Shown here one piece after another: positions 17,579-26,498 of a stretch of 64,000 bases of DNA. Numbering within the stretch: the first letter of the stretch is position 1; every line of letters starts with the position of its first letter. The notes beneath the pieces were generated by a model. That model worked only from the letters and a program-made list of their open reading frames with translations, made no database searches and was not told where the DNA came from. This stretch comes from Sphingopyxis sp. FD7 (GTDB lineage: Bacteria; Pseudomonadota; Alphaproteobacteria; Sphingomonadales; Sphingomonadaceae): assembly GCF_003609835.1 (NCBI RefSeq), contig NZ_AP017898.1, positions 806,001-870,000 on the forward strand, read 5' to 3'. The position numbers were made by a program, and so were the translations under genes.

Positions 17579-18099
17579 AGGATTGGCCTCCCGACCCCGA
17601 GTATGCGCGGTCCACAGATCCAACCGATCGCGGCATAGCGACTGTCGAAGCCATCCTTGTGTTCGCTGGTGACGAAGTAGCAGCCTTTCGGCACGCGCCC
17701 CGTAGGTCCAAGCGCCAGCGGTTCGCCGAGGCGGCTCTCAAGCTTGGCCTTGGCCACGGCCTCACCGTTGACGAAGTAGATGCGGTTTTGCTCGGTGATG
17801 ATGTCGCCCGGAACACCGCTCACCCGCTTGCCGAACGGCTTGGGCTTCGCCCCGAAATGCTTGACCAACAAAGGCGAGGTGGGCGGGTCGAACAGGATGA
17901 TGTCCCCGCGATGCACGGGTGCCCCTCGCGTGACCCATATGGCCCAGTAGGGCAGGCTGGGGCTCACATTGATCATAAGCGCATGGCCCTGCGCGAAGGC
18001 GGCAAGCGCGGAGAGCGCCAATGCCCCGGCACCGAGCCCGCCCCAAAGCACAAGCCGGCGCGCCGATGCTGAGCGGATCAAGAGATCAGCGGGCCGCAT
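17575..18099 (-). CDS. S26-family signal peptidase of the conjugation system (TraF/TrhF type)
   Basis: 174 residues from ATG 18099. A transmembrane anchor lies near residues 17-37 (LVLWGGLGAGALALSALAAF). The catalytic Ser is in VSPSLPYWAIWV near residue 47, and the Lys is in GKRVSGVPGD near residue 91, the Ser/Lys dyad of S26 peptidases. The C terminus has the YFVTSEHKDGFDSRYAAIGW box. Homologues in R27- and RP4-type systems process pilins or signal peptides; here the substrate may be the TraA-like prepilin, which is inferred. GTGA and short overlaps join it to traW and the trbI-like gene. Confidence 0.85.
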   Translation of the reverse strand: MRPADLLIRSASARRLVLWGGLGAGALALSALAAFAQGHALMINVSPSLPYWAIWVTRGAPVHRGDIILFDPPTSPLLVKHFGAKPKPFGKRVSGVPGDIITEQNRIYFVNGEAVAKAKLESRLGEPLALGPTGRVPKGCYFVTSEHKDGFDSRYAAIGWICGPRILGVGRPIL

Positions 18100-18493
18100 C
18101 GGGAAGGGCTCCCATGCGGCGCACGACGTCGGCACGCACAGACCCGGTCAGGTCGGGCGTGCTTCCGGCGACCACAGCTTCGGCAACCAGAACTGTCCGG
18201 CCTTCGCGTCCGAGCTTCTGTACCGAGGCTTCCACGGCCTTGAGGTAGGCCTGGACGCGCAGTCTGGTTTCTTCAGGCGGCCGACCGGCCCGTGCTTCGG
18301 CTTCGATGAAGTCGCCCATGATCCGGCTCAGCTGAACCGTGACGACCTCGCGCTTTTCCAGGGTGAGCAGCTTGTCCGTCGCCCAGACACCCCACAGCAC
18401 CTGACCGACCATGCCAGCGCCGACCAGGACAGCGGTGAGATTGATCGTTGCAAGCCGCCCGCGCAGGCTCGATGTTGCCAGAATGTTCTTCAC
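18086..18493 (-). CDS. TrbI-like F-type conjugation protein
   Basis: 135 residues from GTG 18493, which overlaps the stop of the preceding gene as GTGA. One transmembrane segment lies near residues 12-37 (LATINLTAVLVGAGMVGQVLW). A charged, mostly helical periplasmic part follows (KREVVTVQLSRIMGDFIEAE). Size, single N-terminal anchor and position between traC and traW match F-plasmid TrbI (128 residues), which affects pilus retraction. Sequence similarity is not obvious by eye, so the call rests mainly on context. Confidence 0.6.
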   Translation of the reverse strand: MKNILATSSLRGRLATINLTAVLVGAGMVGQVLWGVWATDKLLTLEKREVVTVQLSRIMGDFIEAEARAGRPPEETRLRVQAYLKAVEASVQKLGREGRTVLVAEAVVAGSTPDLTGSVRADVVRRMGALPDAAR

Positions 18494-18882
18494 AGCTTTT
18501 CTCCCGAGAGTTCGCGGTCGAGATCGCGGATGAAGCGCGGCATGCGCCACACGACGACGAGCGTCGCGAGACCGATCAGAACGAACTTGCACTGGCCGAG
18601 GAATGTCACGCGCCGTGCGAGGTCGGCCGCCAGGAAGCGGTCACCGAGATTGGCGACATGGGCGAAGAAGGCATCGGGATTGCCGCCCGACAACAGCAGG
18701 AAGAACAGCAGCGGTAGGCCCAGCGCCATCAGGTAGGACGAGCCGAGAAACAGGCAGCCGCGAAGCAGAATGTAGCAGCCATCGGCCATGCGCGAGCGCA
18801 ATGTCCGCACCGGCTGGCTGACGCGCTGTTCGTCTTCGGACGGGTCGGTCCGGTCGAACGGGGTGACGAGGTGGAGAGGCAT
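18490..18882 (-). CDS. small inner-membrane protein of the transfer operon, unknown
   Basis: 130 residues with two strong hydrophobic stretches, about residues 40-65 (ILLRGCLFLGSSYLMALGL, LLFFLLL) and 97-112 (CKFVLIGLATLVVVW), and a charged C-terminal tail (RFIRDLDRELSGEK). It begins 30 bp after the traC stop and ends overlapping the trbI-like start. F has no recognisable counterpart here. Position suggests an accessory subunit near the TraC ATPase or inner-membrane platform. Confidence 0.6.
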   Translation of the reverse strand: MPLHLVTPFDRTDPSEDEQRVSQPVRTLRSRMADGCYILLRGCLFLGSSYLMALGLPLLFFLLLSGGNPDAFFAHVANLGDRFLAADLARRVTFLGQCKFVLIGLATLVVVWRMPRFIRDLDRELSGEKL

Positions 18883-18911
18883 GGAGATAGGGATCCTTTG
18901 GTGATGGGGTG

Positions 18912-21455
18912 TCAGCGGTTGGGATGAGCGATGCGCTCGATCGCATCGGCGAGCTGGTGCCCGCGCGCGATCTCGGCATCGATGGCGGCGAAGGTCTGGG
19001 GCGAACTCGAGAAGAGCGTTGCCGAATAGTCATCGAGCACGAGCCGCCCGATCGCCTCGGTCTCCGGCCCCTTGATGAACACCTCGGAATAGTCACTCCC
19101 GGAGCGCTTGAGACTGCGGATCAGCGTCTCGGTGCGATCGTCCATATCGAGGCGCTTGCTCGCCTTGAAATCGGCGATCGTCTCCGGCTTCTGCTGGAGG
19201 ATCAGCATCCAGTCGCTGTTCTCGAGCGCCGCCGTAGCCCCGTGCGACTTGTAGTAGTCGTTGAGCGACTGGGTAGCGGTCGCCAGCGCGCCGCCATACT
19301 TGCGGCAGGTGCGGGCGTAGGTTTCGACGAATTCACCCATCGAGCCGCCCTTGAGCATCGACCAGGCTTCATCGATCAGCAGAAGCTTGCGCAGTGACCT
19401 TGGGCTTCGCGTCATGGCTTGGCTGGTCATGAACATAATGGCTGAGAGCACGACGCTGCGCAGATCCTCCCGGCTCGCGAGGTCCGACATCTCGAAGACC
19501 GTGAAGTCCGCATCGAGGTCGAGGCTTGCCTGGCCTTCGAAGAAGGCGCCGTAGGTTCCGCCCGCCATGTAGGGGGCGAGCGCGGTTGCGATGTCGGAAG
19601 CAGTGTCATGGCCGAGACTGGCAAGCATCTCGCCGACGGTCGTAACTGTGGCAGCCGCGCCGTGCTGCGCCCAGACGAAGTTGACCGCCCGGTCGATCAA
19701 TCCGCGCTCAGTATCCGTCAGCTTCGCGCTGTGGCGAGCCATTTGCCCGACGATGGCCTTGATCATCCCGAAGCAGTCGAGACGGTAGTCCTCGTCTTCG
19801 GCGGCGCGGGTCGCATCGATCATCGAGAACGGGTTGAGGCAGAAGCCCGCTGCAATTGTGAACTCGACAAAGCGGCCGCCCTGCAGCTTGACCGAGTGCT
19901 CGAAGCTGCGGCCATCGTCGATCACGACAACCTGGGCGCCGGCGCCGCGCAGCGCGGCGCACATCTCCTGGAGCAGCACCGACTTGCCCGATCCCGACTT
20001 GCCGCAGATCGCGACATTGTGGTTGCCGGCCTCGTTCTCGAACGGGGACCAGAAGAAGGGCTGGCCGCGCCGCCCGACGAACAGCAGGTGGGGGTGGGCG
20101 CTGCCGAGATACTCGCCCTGCATGGGCACGATATTGGCAGCGGTCGTCGATAGCACGGTCTTGAACCGCTTCAGCCGCTCCATATCGGCGCCGAGCCCGT
20201 CAGCCAGGGTGAGCGGCATCGCGGCGAGCAATCCCTGGATCTGGAGGTAGCGCTCGTCGGTAAGGTCCCAGCCCGCCGCCTTGTAGATCGATTTGATCGC
20301 GCGTTCGTGGCGGTCGCCCTGGCCCAGCGGTGAATAGGTCGTCACACCGTAGAAGACCCGCACGAGACGGCGGCCTTCTTGGAGCTCGGCCTGAACATGC
20401 TGCCACTCGGCGGCCTGTTCGCCGATCCGAGGCAGGAACCGAGCGCTGCGGGTCCCGGCGAGGCTGGTCGTCCGCATGAACTTGAAGCCGGCCTTCGCCG
20501 ATGCAGCCTCCTGGTCCGGATAGACGAGACACAGCATAGTGGCGGCGGGGCAGGGGAAGCGCAGCTTGTCGGTGAACAGGTCGCCGATCAGCCGCGCGCA
20601 TTCCCACGGGGCCCAGCGCGATGGCATGTTGCGTACGGCAAAATGCCGGACATCGAAGGCATCGGGATAGACGGTCCCGATCTCGGGCACGCCGTCATTG
20701 ACCTTGCCAGTGGGGCGGAAACGCTCGGTCACGAGCCGCATGCGATCTTCAGCCACCACCAGTTCGATGTCGTGGCGGATCGCCTGGGCGGCGATTGGAT
20801 CATTCGGGTTGTAGGGCACCGCATCGTCCTGCGGGGCGGTGGTGGGCGAAGTCAGATCATCGATGACAGCGATGAGCGCTTCCGGCCCGACTTCGACCAC
20901 GCCGAGATTGAGCGACTTGAGCATCGCCATCAGGCCATCGCGGGTCTGCTTGAGATCCTCGTTGCTGACCGACTTGGAGGTCGGCACCCCGACCGAGACG
21001 ATGACCTGGTGATGCCGCGCATGGAAGGGCGCGTCCGGCGAGCCGGACTCCCAAACCAGCGAATAGAGCCGCCGCGCCCGGTGCCGGGCAATTGCCTCGT
21101 ACACGCCGCCCTGGATGTAGCGTGGGGCGAACCACGGGGCGATGATCCTGCTGATGCGCGGGCTTGCAAGGTGGAGTACCTGAAGGCACGCGCCTGCTGG
21201 AAGTCCTTCCGAGAAGAACTGTCCCAGGATTTCCCCGGTGCGCTCGTCGGCTCCGATCAGCGGCGTAACCGAAAGGACAAAGCCCTTCGAGCGTGCGTTG
21301 AAGTAAAGGCGGGTTGCCGGATCGTAGACCCGGTAGGGGAGCCAGTCGGAGAGCATGTCGACCATGAGCTGCGGGCGGGCTTTGTCGGCGTGCTCGGCAT
21401 CACCCAGCAATCCGCTGAGCAGCCGATCGACGACGGTCTTGAGTTGTTCGGCCAT
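18912..21455 (-). CDS. traC: conjugation ATPase TraC (VirB4 family)
   Basis: 847 residues from ATG 21455, which overlaps the traV stop by one base and has AAGGAG 8 bp upstream; a GTG at 21458 also exists. Walker A CGKSGSGKSVLLQEM lies near residues 486-500 and Walker B LRKLLLIDEAWSML near 690. The N-terminal part contains the TraC_F_IV-type region with PYRVYDPATRLYFN near residue 35. This cytoplasmic hexameric ATPase powers pilus assembly. F TraC is 875 residues, so it is complete. Confidence 0.92.
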   Translation of the reverse strand: MAEQLKTVVDRLLSGLLGDAEHADKARPQLMVDMLSDWLPYRVYDPATRLYFNARSKGFVLSVTPLIGADERTGEILGQFFSEGLPAGACLQVLHLASPRISRIIAPWFAPRYIQGGVYEAIARHRARRLYSLVWESGSPDAPFHARHHQVIVSVGVPTSKSVSNEDLKQTRDGLMAMLKSLNLGVVEVGPEALIAVIDDLTSPTTAPQDDAVPYNPNDPIAAQAIRHDIELVVAEDRMRLVTERFRPTGKVNDGVPEIGTVYPDAFDVRHFAVRNMPSRWAPWECARLIGDLFTDKLRFPCPAATMLCLVYPDQEAASAKAGFKFMRTTSLAGTRSARFLPRIGEQAAEWQHVQAELQEGRRLVRVFYGVTTYSPLGQGDRHERAIKSIYKAAGWDLTDERYLQIQGLLAAMPLTLADGLGADMERLKRFKTVLSTTAANIVPMQGEYLGSAHPHLLFVGRRGQPFFWSPFENEAGNHNVAICGKSGSGKSVLLQEMCAALRGAGAQVVVIDDGRSFEHSVKLQGGRFVEFTIAAGFCLNPFSMIDATRAAEDEDYRLDCFGMIKAIVGQMARHSAKLTDTERGLIDRAVNFVWAQHGAAATVTTVGEMLASLGHDTASDIATALAPYMAGGTYGAFFEGQASLDLDADFTVFEMSDLASREDLRSVVLSAIMFMTSQAMTRSPRSLRKLLLIDEAWSMLKGGSMGEFVETYARTCRKYGGALATATQSLNDYYKSHGATAALENSDWMLILQQKPETIADFKASKRLDMDDRTETLIRSLKRSGSDYSEVFIKGPETEAIGRLVLDDYSATLFSSSPQTFAAIDAEIARGHQLADAIERIAHPNR

Positions 21456-22264
21456 CACTTGGGCTCCTTGGGCTGCGAGGTGCTGACGATCGGCTGTTCG
21501 CCGGTTCTGACTGACGGGCGGATTGCAGCTTTCGCGGCTTCAATCGCCGCTGCGCTCGGGAACACCGGAGCGCTCTGCCCCGCCTCAGGCCGAGGGGCTC
21601 GATCACGCGGGGGAGGCGACGTGTCGAACCCCTCGACCGCCGGTGCCTTGGCACCGGCAACGGCCTCGCGCGCCGTGGAGGGGAGGACCAGCGGCGAGGC
21701 ATCTGAAGTTTCGTTGAAGGGACTGGGGGCATCGGCGTCCGAGATGACGCCAACCTGACCCGCGTCGTCGCGTGCAGACGAGAAGGGCGACGCCTCGTCA
21801 GCTACGTTCGGGCCTCCCTCCGCGCCGTCCGGTGCTGGGGCTCTCTGAGCGGCCTTCAGCTGCCGACGGACCTGGCGCATCAGGGATCCGCCCTGGCCCT
21901 CGCCCGCCTTGCGGCGCAGCTCGGTGGCCCAGCGCGGATTTTCGACGACGGTCCAGGCGACCGCTTCGTCATGCAGCGTTCCAGCTTCATCGACATGAGC
22001 GGGGAAGACGACGCGCAAGGTGCGTTCCGCTGTGCGGCTGGTGTCGGCATCCACGACGCCTGACTTCTGCCGCGCGTCAGCATGGAGCAGCGTGCCGTTC
22101 GACAGATTGTCCGTCGCCTTGGCATCGATGACGTGAGCCGGTGCGCAGTCGCCCTTCGGCGCGCGGCAGGTGAAATCGCCCTCGACGTTGGTGCCGAACG
22201 TGGCGCAGCCACTGGCAAGACCGGCCAGACAGGCGCAGGCAAGGAGACGTGTCGGAAAACGCAT
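21455..22264 (-). CDS. traV: TraV outer-membrane lipoprotein of the transfer channel
   Basis: 269 residues from ATG 22264. A lipobox is visible in ACLAGLASGC, so the mature N terminus is Cys22 or nearby. The conserved TraV block GDFTCRAPKGDCAP follows directly, with the two extra cysteines typical of the family. F TraV is 171 residues; this one has a long Pro/Ala/Ser-rich C-terminal extension, likely disordered. TraV forms the outer-membrane core with TraK and TraB. It ends overlapping the traC start. Confidence 0.85.
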   Translation of the reverse strand: MRFPTRLLACACLAGLASGCATFGTNVEGDFTCRAPKGDCAPAHVIDAKATDNLSNGTLLHADARQKSGVVDADTSRTAERTLRVVFPAHVDEAGTLHDEAVAWTVVENPRWATELRRKAGEGQGGSLMRQVRRQLKAAQRAPAPDGAEGGPNVADEASPFSSARDDAGQVGVISDADAPSPFNETSDASPLVLPSTAREAVAGAKAPAVEGFDTSPPPRDRAPRPEAGQSAPVFPSAAAIEAAKAAIRPSVRTGEQPIVSTSQPKEPK

Positions 22265-22268
22265 GGGT

Positions 22269-23183
22269 CTATCCTTTGGGAGCAGGGGTGGGGGCCCGGT
22301 TGGGGCCAGCGCGCAGGAAGTCCCGGAGCACGGCGGCAGGCCGGAAGCCTTCGAGAACAGCGCCATCGGCGGGGCGCACGATCACAGGTGTGCCGCCAAA
22401 GCCGTGGGCGCGCGCGAAGGCCTCGTTGGCATCGAGCCCGCTTGTGTCGCAGGGTTTGGGATTGGCGAGCGCCAGACCCGAATAGGCCATATGCAGCGCC
22501 AGCTCAGGCCGGGGCGAGCACAGAACCCGTTCAGCATCGCGCCGGCTTTCGGCCCCGAAGATCGAGATCGGCCGCTCTTCAACCCGCGCTCCGATCGCCT
22601 TCAACTCGGCCTCGAGCTTCTTGCAATAGCCGCAGTGGAAGTCCGAAAAGACGACGACACGCGGACCATTGGCAGGACCCCAGGTGATCGCGCCTTTGGC
22701 GGGAAGCTTGCCGAGCGGGACATGGCGCGGCGGGGTGATCCGGGCTGACGCTGCGGCTGCGCTCGGGCTGCCTTCCGCTTGTGTTTCAGGATTGCTGCGC
22801 CGCGCTGCCCCCGCTGCCAACAGGTCGGGATTGAGGGCAAGCAATCGGGCGGCCGTCAGATCCTGACGGGCTTCCATGTCGTAGACCCGGCCGATTACCA
22901 GATATTTTGCGGCCCGGTCGACGTAGAAGAGCGTCGATTTGGATGCGACCTCGCACAGGCCGCCAAGGCCCTTGCAGTTGATTGCGTCGATCGGCGTCTT
23001 GGGCAGGCGCAGCTTGAGCGCCTCTCGAACCTTCGCCGTGTCCGGAGCGGCAGCGGGGGCAGCAAGGCTTGCCACACCCCATCCCGTCGCAGCTGACACG
23101 GCGATGATCGCCGCCAGTCCGGCGCTGGCACGCAACCAGCGGCGCCGACGATTGTCCTGCTCGAGGAGAGTATTTTCAATCAT
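22269..23183 (-). CDS. DsbC-like thiol-disulphide isomerase of the transfer operon
   Basis: 304 residues. One N-terminal anchor or signal segment near residues 18-40 (LRASAGLAAIIAVSAATGWG). A DsbC N-terminal dimerisation-like region follows, about 50-115 (LRLPKTPIDAINC, YLVIGRVYDMEARQDLT). The thioredoxin domain has the active site SDFHCGYCKKLEAELK near residue 185 and the cis-Pro block GTPVIVRPADG near 270. It probably isomerises disulphides in TraN, TraU and TraH. The start codon overlaps the traB stop, and the stop is 4 bp before traV. Confidence 0.88.
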   Translation of the reverse strand: MIENTLLEQDNRRRRWLRASAGLAAIIAVSAATGWGVASLAAPAAAPDTAKVREALKLRLPKTPIDAINCKGLGGLCEVASKSTLFYVDRAAKYLVIGRVYDMEARQDLTAARLLALNPDLLAAGAARRSNPETQAEGSPSAAAASARITPPRHVPLGKLPAKGAITWGPANGPRVVVFSDFHCGYCKKLEAELKAIGARVEERPISIFGAESRRDAERVLCSPRPELALHMAYSGLALANPKPCDTSGLDANEAFARAHGFGGTPVIVRPADGAVLEGFRPAAVLRDFLRAGPNRAPTPAPKG

Positions 23184-24520
23184 TGGGAGTTCCTCACGTA
23201 GACGCCGTCGAGGAACACGATCTCGACATCGATGCCGGTCGGCATCTCGACGACGGGTTGATACTGTTCGGCGCGCTCGATCAGGTATTTGCTGACCGTG
23301 TCGGCCGCATCGGCGGCACCCTGGCCAAGCCCGCCGCCGAGAATGTCGCCGGCCGATAGCTTGGAGCGACTGCCGTCGGGGTTGGTCGTGACGCCGGAAA
23401 AGACGCTGTTGGCATTGGCCGAGAAGCCGCGCCCAAAGCCGCCGACGATCCCGGCCAGCAGGGCCTGGCTGACGAGGCTGCCTTCGCGGCTTACGACACG
23501 GCCGCGGACCCCGGACTTGCCAGCGAAGCTTATGAAGCCTTTGACCTCGCTCACTGCGACCCTGCCGCCAGGCTGATCGCAGGTCATGCGGGCGAGCTTC
23601 ACATAGACCTTTTCGCTGCTGAGATCCCCGCGTGCCGCGCCGTTGACGACGCAGCCCTGAATCCGGGTGGTCAGAACCCTTCCGTTCTGCATCACCGAAC
23701 GAGCAGGGCCGGTAATCCGAAGCACCACAGGCAGCGGATCGGTCTGGCTGGCGACACCTGCCGAGGCATCGACGCCGACGATTACGCGTGCCGGAGCGTA
23801 GGAGTTGGGCGGCAGATAATCGGGCGAATCCTCGACGACGACCGGTGGCGCATCGGGCCGGCCCACACGGAGGCCATTGGTCGCTGCCTTGTCGGAGCTG
23901 AAGCTCATCAACTTCACCTCGCCAGGCGACGAGATCATGCCGCCCTGCGGATCACCCCCAGTGGGCGCAGCTCCTGACTGGGACGAACGGGCTCGCGCGT
24001 CGTAGCCGCCTGCCTGCGGCCCATAAGCCGGTGGCAGAACAGCCGGTGCCGGTGATGCAGGCTGCGCGGCAAGCCGGGTCTTGAGCTCGGCGTTCTCTGC
24101 CGAGATGGCATCGATCGCGGCCTGTCCATCGACCCGCATGGCCTGGTTTTCGGCCTTGAGAGCGGCGAGCTGCGCCTCGATCTCCGTCCGCGGGACGCTC
24201 CCATCCTTCAGCGCCTTCTGCTCGCGGGTGACCGCATCGAGCCTGTTGCCGTAGGTCGCGACGAACTCGCGCTGCGACAGGTCGCGGTTGACCAGGCCTG
24301 CCGTGTCGATCGTCTGCGCCGCATTGGGATCGCCGGTCTTGTCCTTGTCGTCGCCGCCAAGGATGAACCAGCTTCCGCCGATGAGGGCGAGTGCTCCCAG
24401 CGACCCCAGCAGCAGCTTCTGACGGCGCGCGGTGCGGGCGTTGAGCCCGGAAAGTTCGGACGATGCCGCGCTCTCGGCCTGCAAAGGGGAAGTGCTTGGC
24501 GTATGGGTTGCATCAGTCAT
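23180..24520 (-). CDS. traB: TraB, inner-membrane-to-core scaffold (VirB10-like)
   Basis: 446 residues from ATG 24520, with GGAGA about 8 bp upstream; the start lies inside the traK 3' end. One transmembrane segment near residues 35-55 (KLLLGSLGALALIGGSWFIL). A coiled coil (EAQLAALKAENQAMRV) and a Pro-rich linker precede the TrbI/VirB10-type beta-barrel domain from about residue 220 (GCVVNGAARGDLSSEKVYVKL, SGVRGRVVSREG). TraB spans the periplasm and contacts TraK and TraV. F TraB is 475 residues. Confidence 0.9.
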   Translation of the reverse strand: MTDATHTPSTSPLQAESAASSELSGLNARTARRQKLLLGSLGALALIGGSWFILGGDDKDKTGDPNAAQTIDTAGLVNRDLSQREFVATYGNRLDAVTREQKALKDGSVPRTEIEAQLAALKAENQAMRVDGQAAIDAISAENAELKTRLAAQPASPAPAVLPPAYGPQAGGYDARARSSQSGAAPTGGDPQGGMISSPGEVKLMSFSSDKAATNGLRVGRPDAPPVVVEDSPDYLPPNSYAPARVIVGVDASAGVASQTDPLPVVLRITGPARSVMQNGRVLTTRIQGCVVNGAARGDLSSEKVYVKLARMTCDQPGGRVAVSEVKGFISFAGKSGVRGRVVSREGSLVSQALLAGIVGGFGRGFSANANSVFSGVTTNPDGSRSKLSAGDILGGGLGQGAADAADTVSKYLIERAEQYQPVVEMPTGIDVEIVFLDGVYVRNSQ

Positions 24521-25271
24521 TGCCTGTCTCCCCGCTTGCGCCGACAACAAAGGCCGTGGTGCTGGCCCCGGGTTCGAGCTTTGGCTCGGCGATCGAGACG
24601 GCGAGCGTGTCGCGCGGTGCGAGATCGCGTTCGGCGAGCGTCACGCTTTTCGCTCCGCGATTGTGGATGCGGACGACCTTCCCAGTGAGGCTGGCGCCGC
24701 GATAATCAGCGATGAGCTGGACTTCGAGATCGCCGACCCGTGCGGGTATGGCAGTCGATTGGCGGACCTCGAAACCGTCGACCGTCCGGTCATTGGCCAT
24801 CGCCTGGATGAGCCTGACGGCGCTGGTCTCGATCGGGGTCTGGCTTTCCCAATCCGCCGCCCGGTTCTTCGCGATGGCGGGGTTGGTGATGAAGACCTGG
24901 GTCGCCGGAATTTGCTCAACCCGGCACGCGACCTTGTAGACGAAGCCCTTCTTCGTGGTGGTGAAGAAGCTGATCGACCGTGCCGCGTAAGTTTCTGGCA
25001 CCGACACATAGATGTCGCCGCGCACCGGCTCGTTCGTCACGGCAAAGTCGTTGTAGGGCGTGCCGGTCGAGATCTTCGAGACGCTGGCGAACTGGTCGTC
25101 GACCAATGCGAAGCGGGTCAGCTCTCGCGCTGAAACGCTGCATTCGATCGCCGCGCCATCGGCGGCCTGTTTGAACTGGTCGGCCGCATGGGCGGGGGTA
25201 GTTGCTACGGCGAGCAGCGCGGCCGCGCTCAGAAGTAGGACCCGTGCGTGGGCCGCTGGTCGGTAAGCCAT
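24513..25271 (-). CDS. traK: TraK, periplasmic core-complex protein (VirB9-like)
   Basis: 252 residues from ATG 25271, which overlaps the traE stop by one base. Signal peptide AHARVLLLSAAALLAVATT with cleavage near AHAAD. A secretin-like beta domain follows, with TPYNDFAVTNEPVRGDIYVS and LEVQLIADYRGASLTGKVV near the C terminus. TraK binds TraV and TraB in the outer-membrane core. Length and position match F TraK. Confidence 0.87.
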   Translation of the reverse strand: MAYRPAAHARVLLLSAAALLAVATTPAHAADQFKQAADGAAIECSVSARELTRFALVDDQFASVSKISTGTPYNDFAVTNEPVRGDIYVSVPETYAARSISFFTTTKKGFVYKVACRVEQIPATQVFITNPAIAKNRAADWESQTPIETSAVRLIQAMANDRTVDGFEVRQSTAIPARVGDLEVQLIADYRGASLTGKVVRIHNRGAKSVTLAERDLAPRDTLAVSIAEPKLEPGASTTAFVVGASGETGND

Positions 25272-25843
25272 CACTGGGCCTCCTTGGATTTGTCCTGTGG
25301 GGGGAGCTGCGCAAACCCGGAGAGCGCGAGGCGCAGGCCGCGGTACGTCCAGCTGAAACGGAAGCGGCGTTCGTCACTGGCAATCACCTGCGCGCCGACG
25401 AAGGTCTTGAGCGTGCCGGTCACATCCGATGTCAGACCCTTGGGATCGACAGTCATCGACCGGATCACGAATGCCTGGGTGACATCCGAGCCCCGCTGCT
25501 CTTCGACGATCCGGACGAGCTCGGCCTTGAGGCGGCCGTAGCTTGCGGGATCAGCCAGCTTCAGGATTTCGTTCATCCAGTAATCGAGGCCTTCCGGACT
25601 GCGATTGAGAAGAACAAGGGCAGCATCGCGGGTGACGAGCTCGAGATAATCGGCATCGACCCCGGCACTGCTCACGGTGAGCGCTTTGGGAACGGTCGGA
25701 ACCAGCACCACTTCGCGGTCGCGGGTGGCGGCAAGGCTCCCGGCGACGACCAGTGCAAGGCCAAGGCCGGCGCTAGTGAGCGCAAAGAGGTTCCGCTGGC
25801 GCAGCAGCGATTGCTGCCGTTCGTGGGATATGTCGGAATACAT
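25271..25843 (-). CDS. traE: TraE, inner-membrane component (VirB8-like position)
   Basis: 190 residues from ATG 25843, preferred because GAGGGG lies 7 bp upstream; an in-frame TTG at 25858 is unlikely. One transmembrane segment near residues 17-39 (LFALTSAGLGLALVVAGSLA), then a periplasmic domain with VSSAGVDADYLELVTRDAAL and DVTQAFVIRSMTVDP. F TraE is 188 residues. It begins 12 bp after the traL stop and overlaps traK by one base. Confidence 0.88.
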   Translation of the reverse strand: MYSDISHERQQSLLRQRNLFALTSAGLGLALVVAGSLAATRDREVVLVPTVPKALTVSSAGVDADYLELVTRDAALVLLNRSPEGLDYWMNEILKLADPASYGRLKAELVRIVEEQRGSDVTQAFVIRSMTVDPKGLTSDVTGTLKTFVGAQVIASDERRFRFSWTYRGLRLALSGFAQLPPQDKSKEAQ

Positions 25844-25854
25844 GGAAGTGCCCC

Positions 25855-26142
25855 TCAACCGGCGAGTAGTCGGCAGTGAGAAGGCGGCGTTGCCTTGAGG
25901 CCCAGAAATCCTGCAGGCAGATACCAGTATGCGGCGTGGGCTACCCAGGAGCTGGCGCGTCCTGCTTTGGCCTTTCGCAATGCGAACCAGGCGCCGAAGG
26001 CGACTATGATGCCGATAAAGATATGCTGGGTGAGGATCCCCCAGGTGAAGGGGGCCAGCATTCCCGCGAACTCGTCGATGGTCCAGAAGCCGATAAGCTC
26101 CGGGTCATCGAGACGCCGGGGAATGATGTAAGGGTCTGCCAT
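25855..26142 (-). CDS. traL: TraL, small inner-membrane protein
   Basis: 95 residues, as in F TraL (91). The N terminus YIIPRRLDDPELIGFWTIDE is the conserved TraL lead, followed by two hydrophobic segments near residues 27-52 and 68-85. TraL acts like VirB3 early in pilus assembly. It follows traA by 26 bp. Confidence 0.88.
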   Translation of the reverse strand: MADPYIIPRRLDDPELIGFWTIDEFAGMLAPFTWGILTQHIFIGIIVAFGAWFALRKAKAGRASSWVAHAAYWYLPAGFLGLKATPPSHCRLLAG

Positions 26143-26168
26143 GGCGACGCCGCCTTCCCTTGCCGCGT

Positions 26169-26498
26169 TCAGATGACCGCGGTCACGACCGAGGTGACGA
26201 TCGGAACACCGGTGCCGACGCCGATGCCGACACCCACCGGAACGGCGACCTGGCCGAGCGAAAAGCGCCCGGACGCCAGACCGATCAGGCCGCCAGCGAG
26301 GCTGAGAACCGTGATGATCTTGCCGCCGGAGCCTTCCAGAAAGTCGGTGAACTTGGTGAGGGCAGGGGTGAAGGTCGTATCAGCGCCAGCATAGGCGGCG
26401 CTCGCCGCAAGCGCCGCGACTGCGACCGGGATGGCAATGTTGAGGGTCTTGCCGAGGCCCTTGACGCTGGCGCGCCGGGGGAGGGTGAGAGACTGCAT
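26169..26498 (-). CDS. traA: TraA-like pilin precursor
   Basis: 109 residues. A long leader (PRRASVKGLGKTLNIAIPVAV) ends in AASAAYA, a plausible signal peptidase site before GAD. The mature ~70 residues hold two hydrophobic helices (IITVLSLAGGLIGLAS and VAVPVGVGIGVGTGV) joined by a short polar loop, the VirB2/TraA fold. It is the first gene of the transfer operon, as in F. The S26 peptidase downstream could process it. Subunit of the conjugative pilus. Confidence 0.82.
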   Translation of the reverse strand: MQSLTLPRRASVKGLGKTLNIAIPVAVAALAASAAYAGADTTFTPALTKFTDFLEGSGGKIITVLSLAGGLIGLASGRFSLGQVAVPVGVGIGVGTGVPIVTSVVTAVI

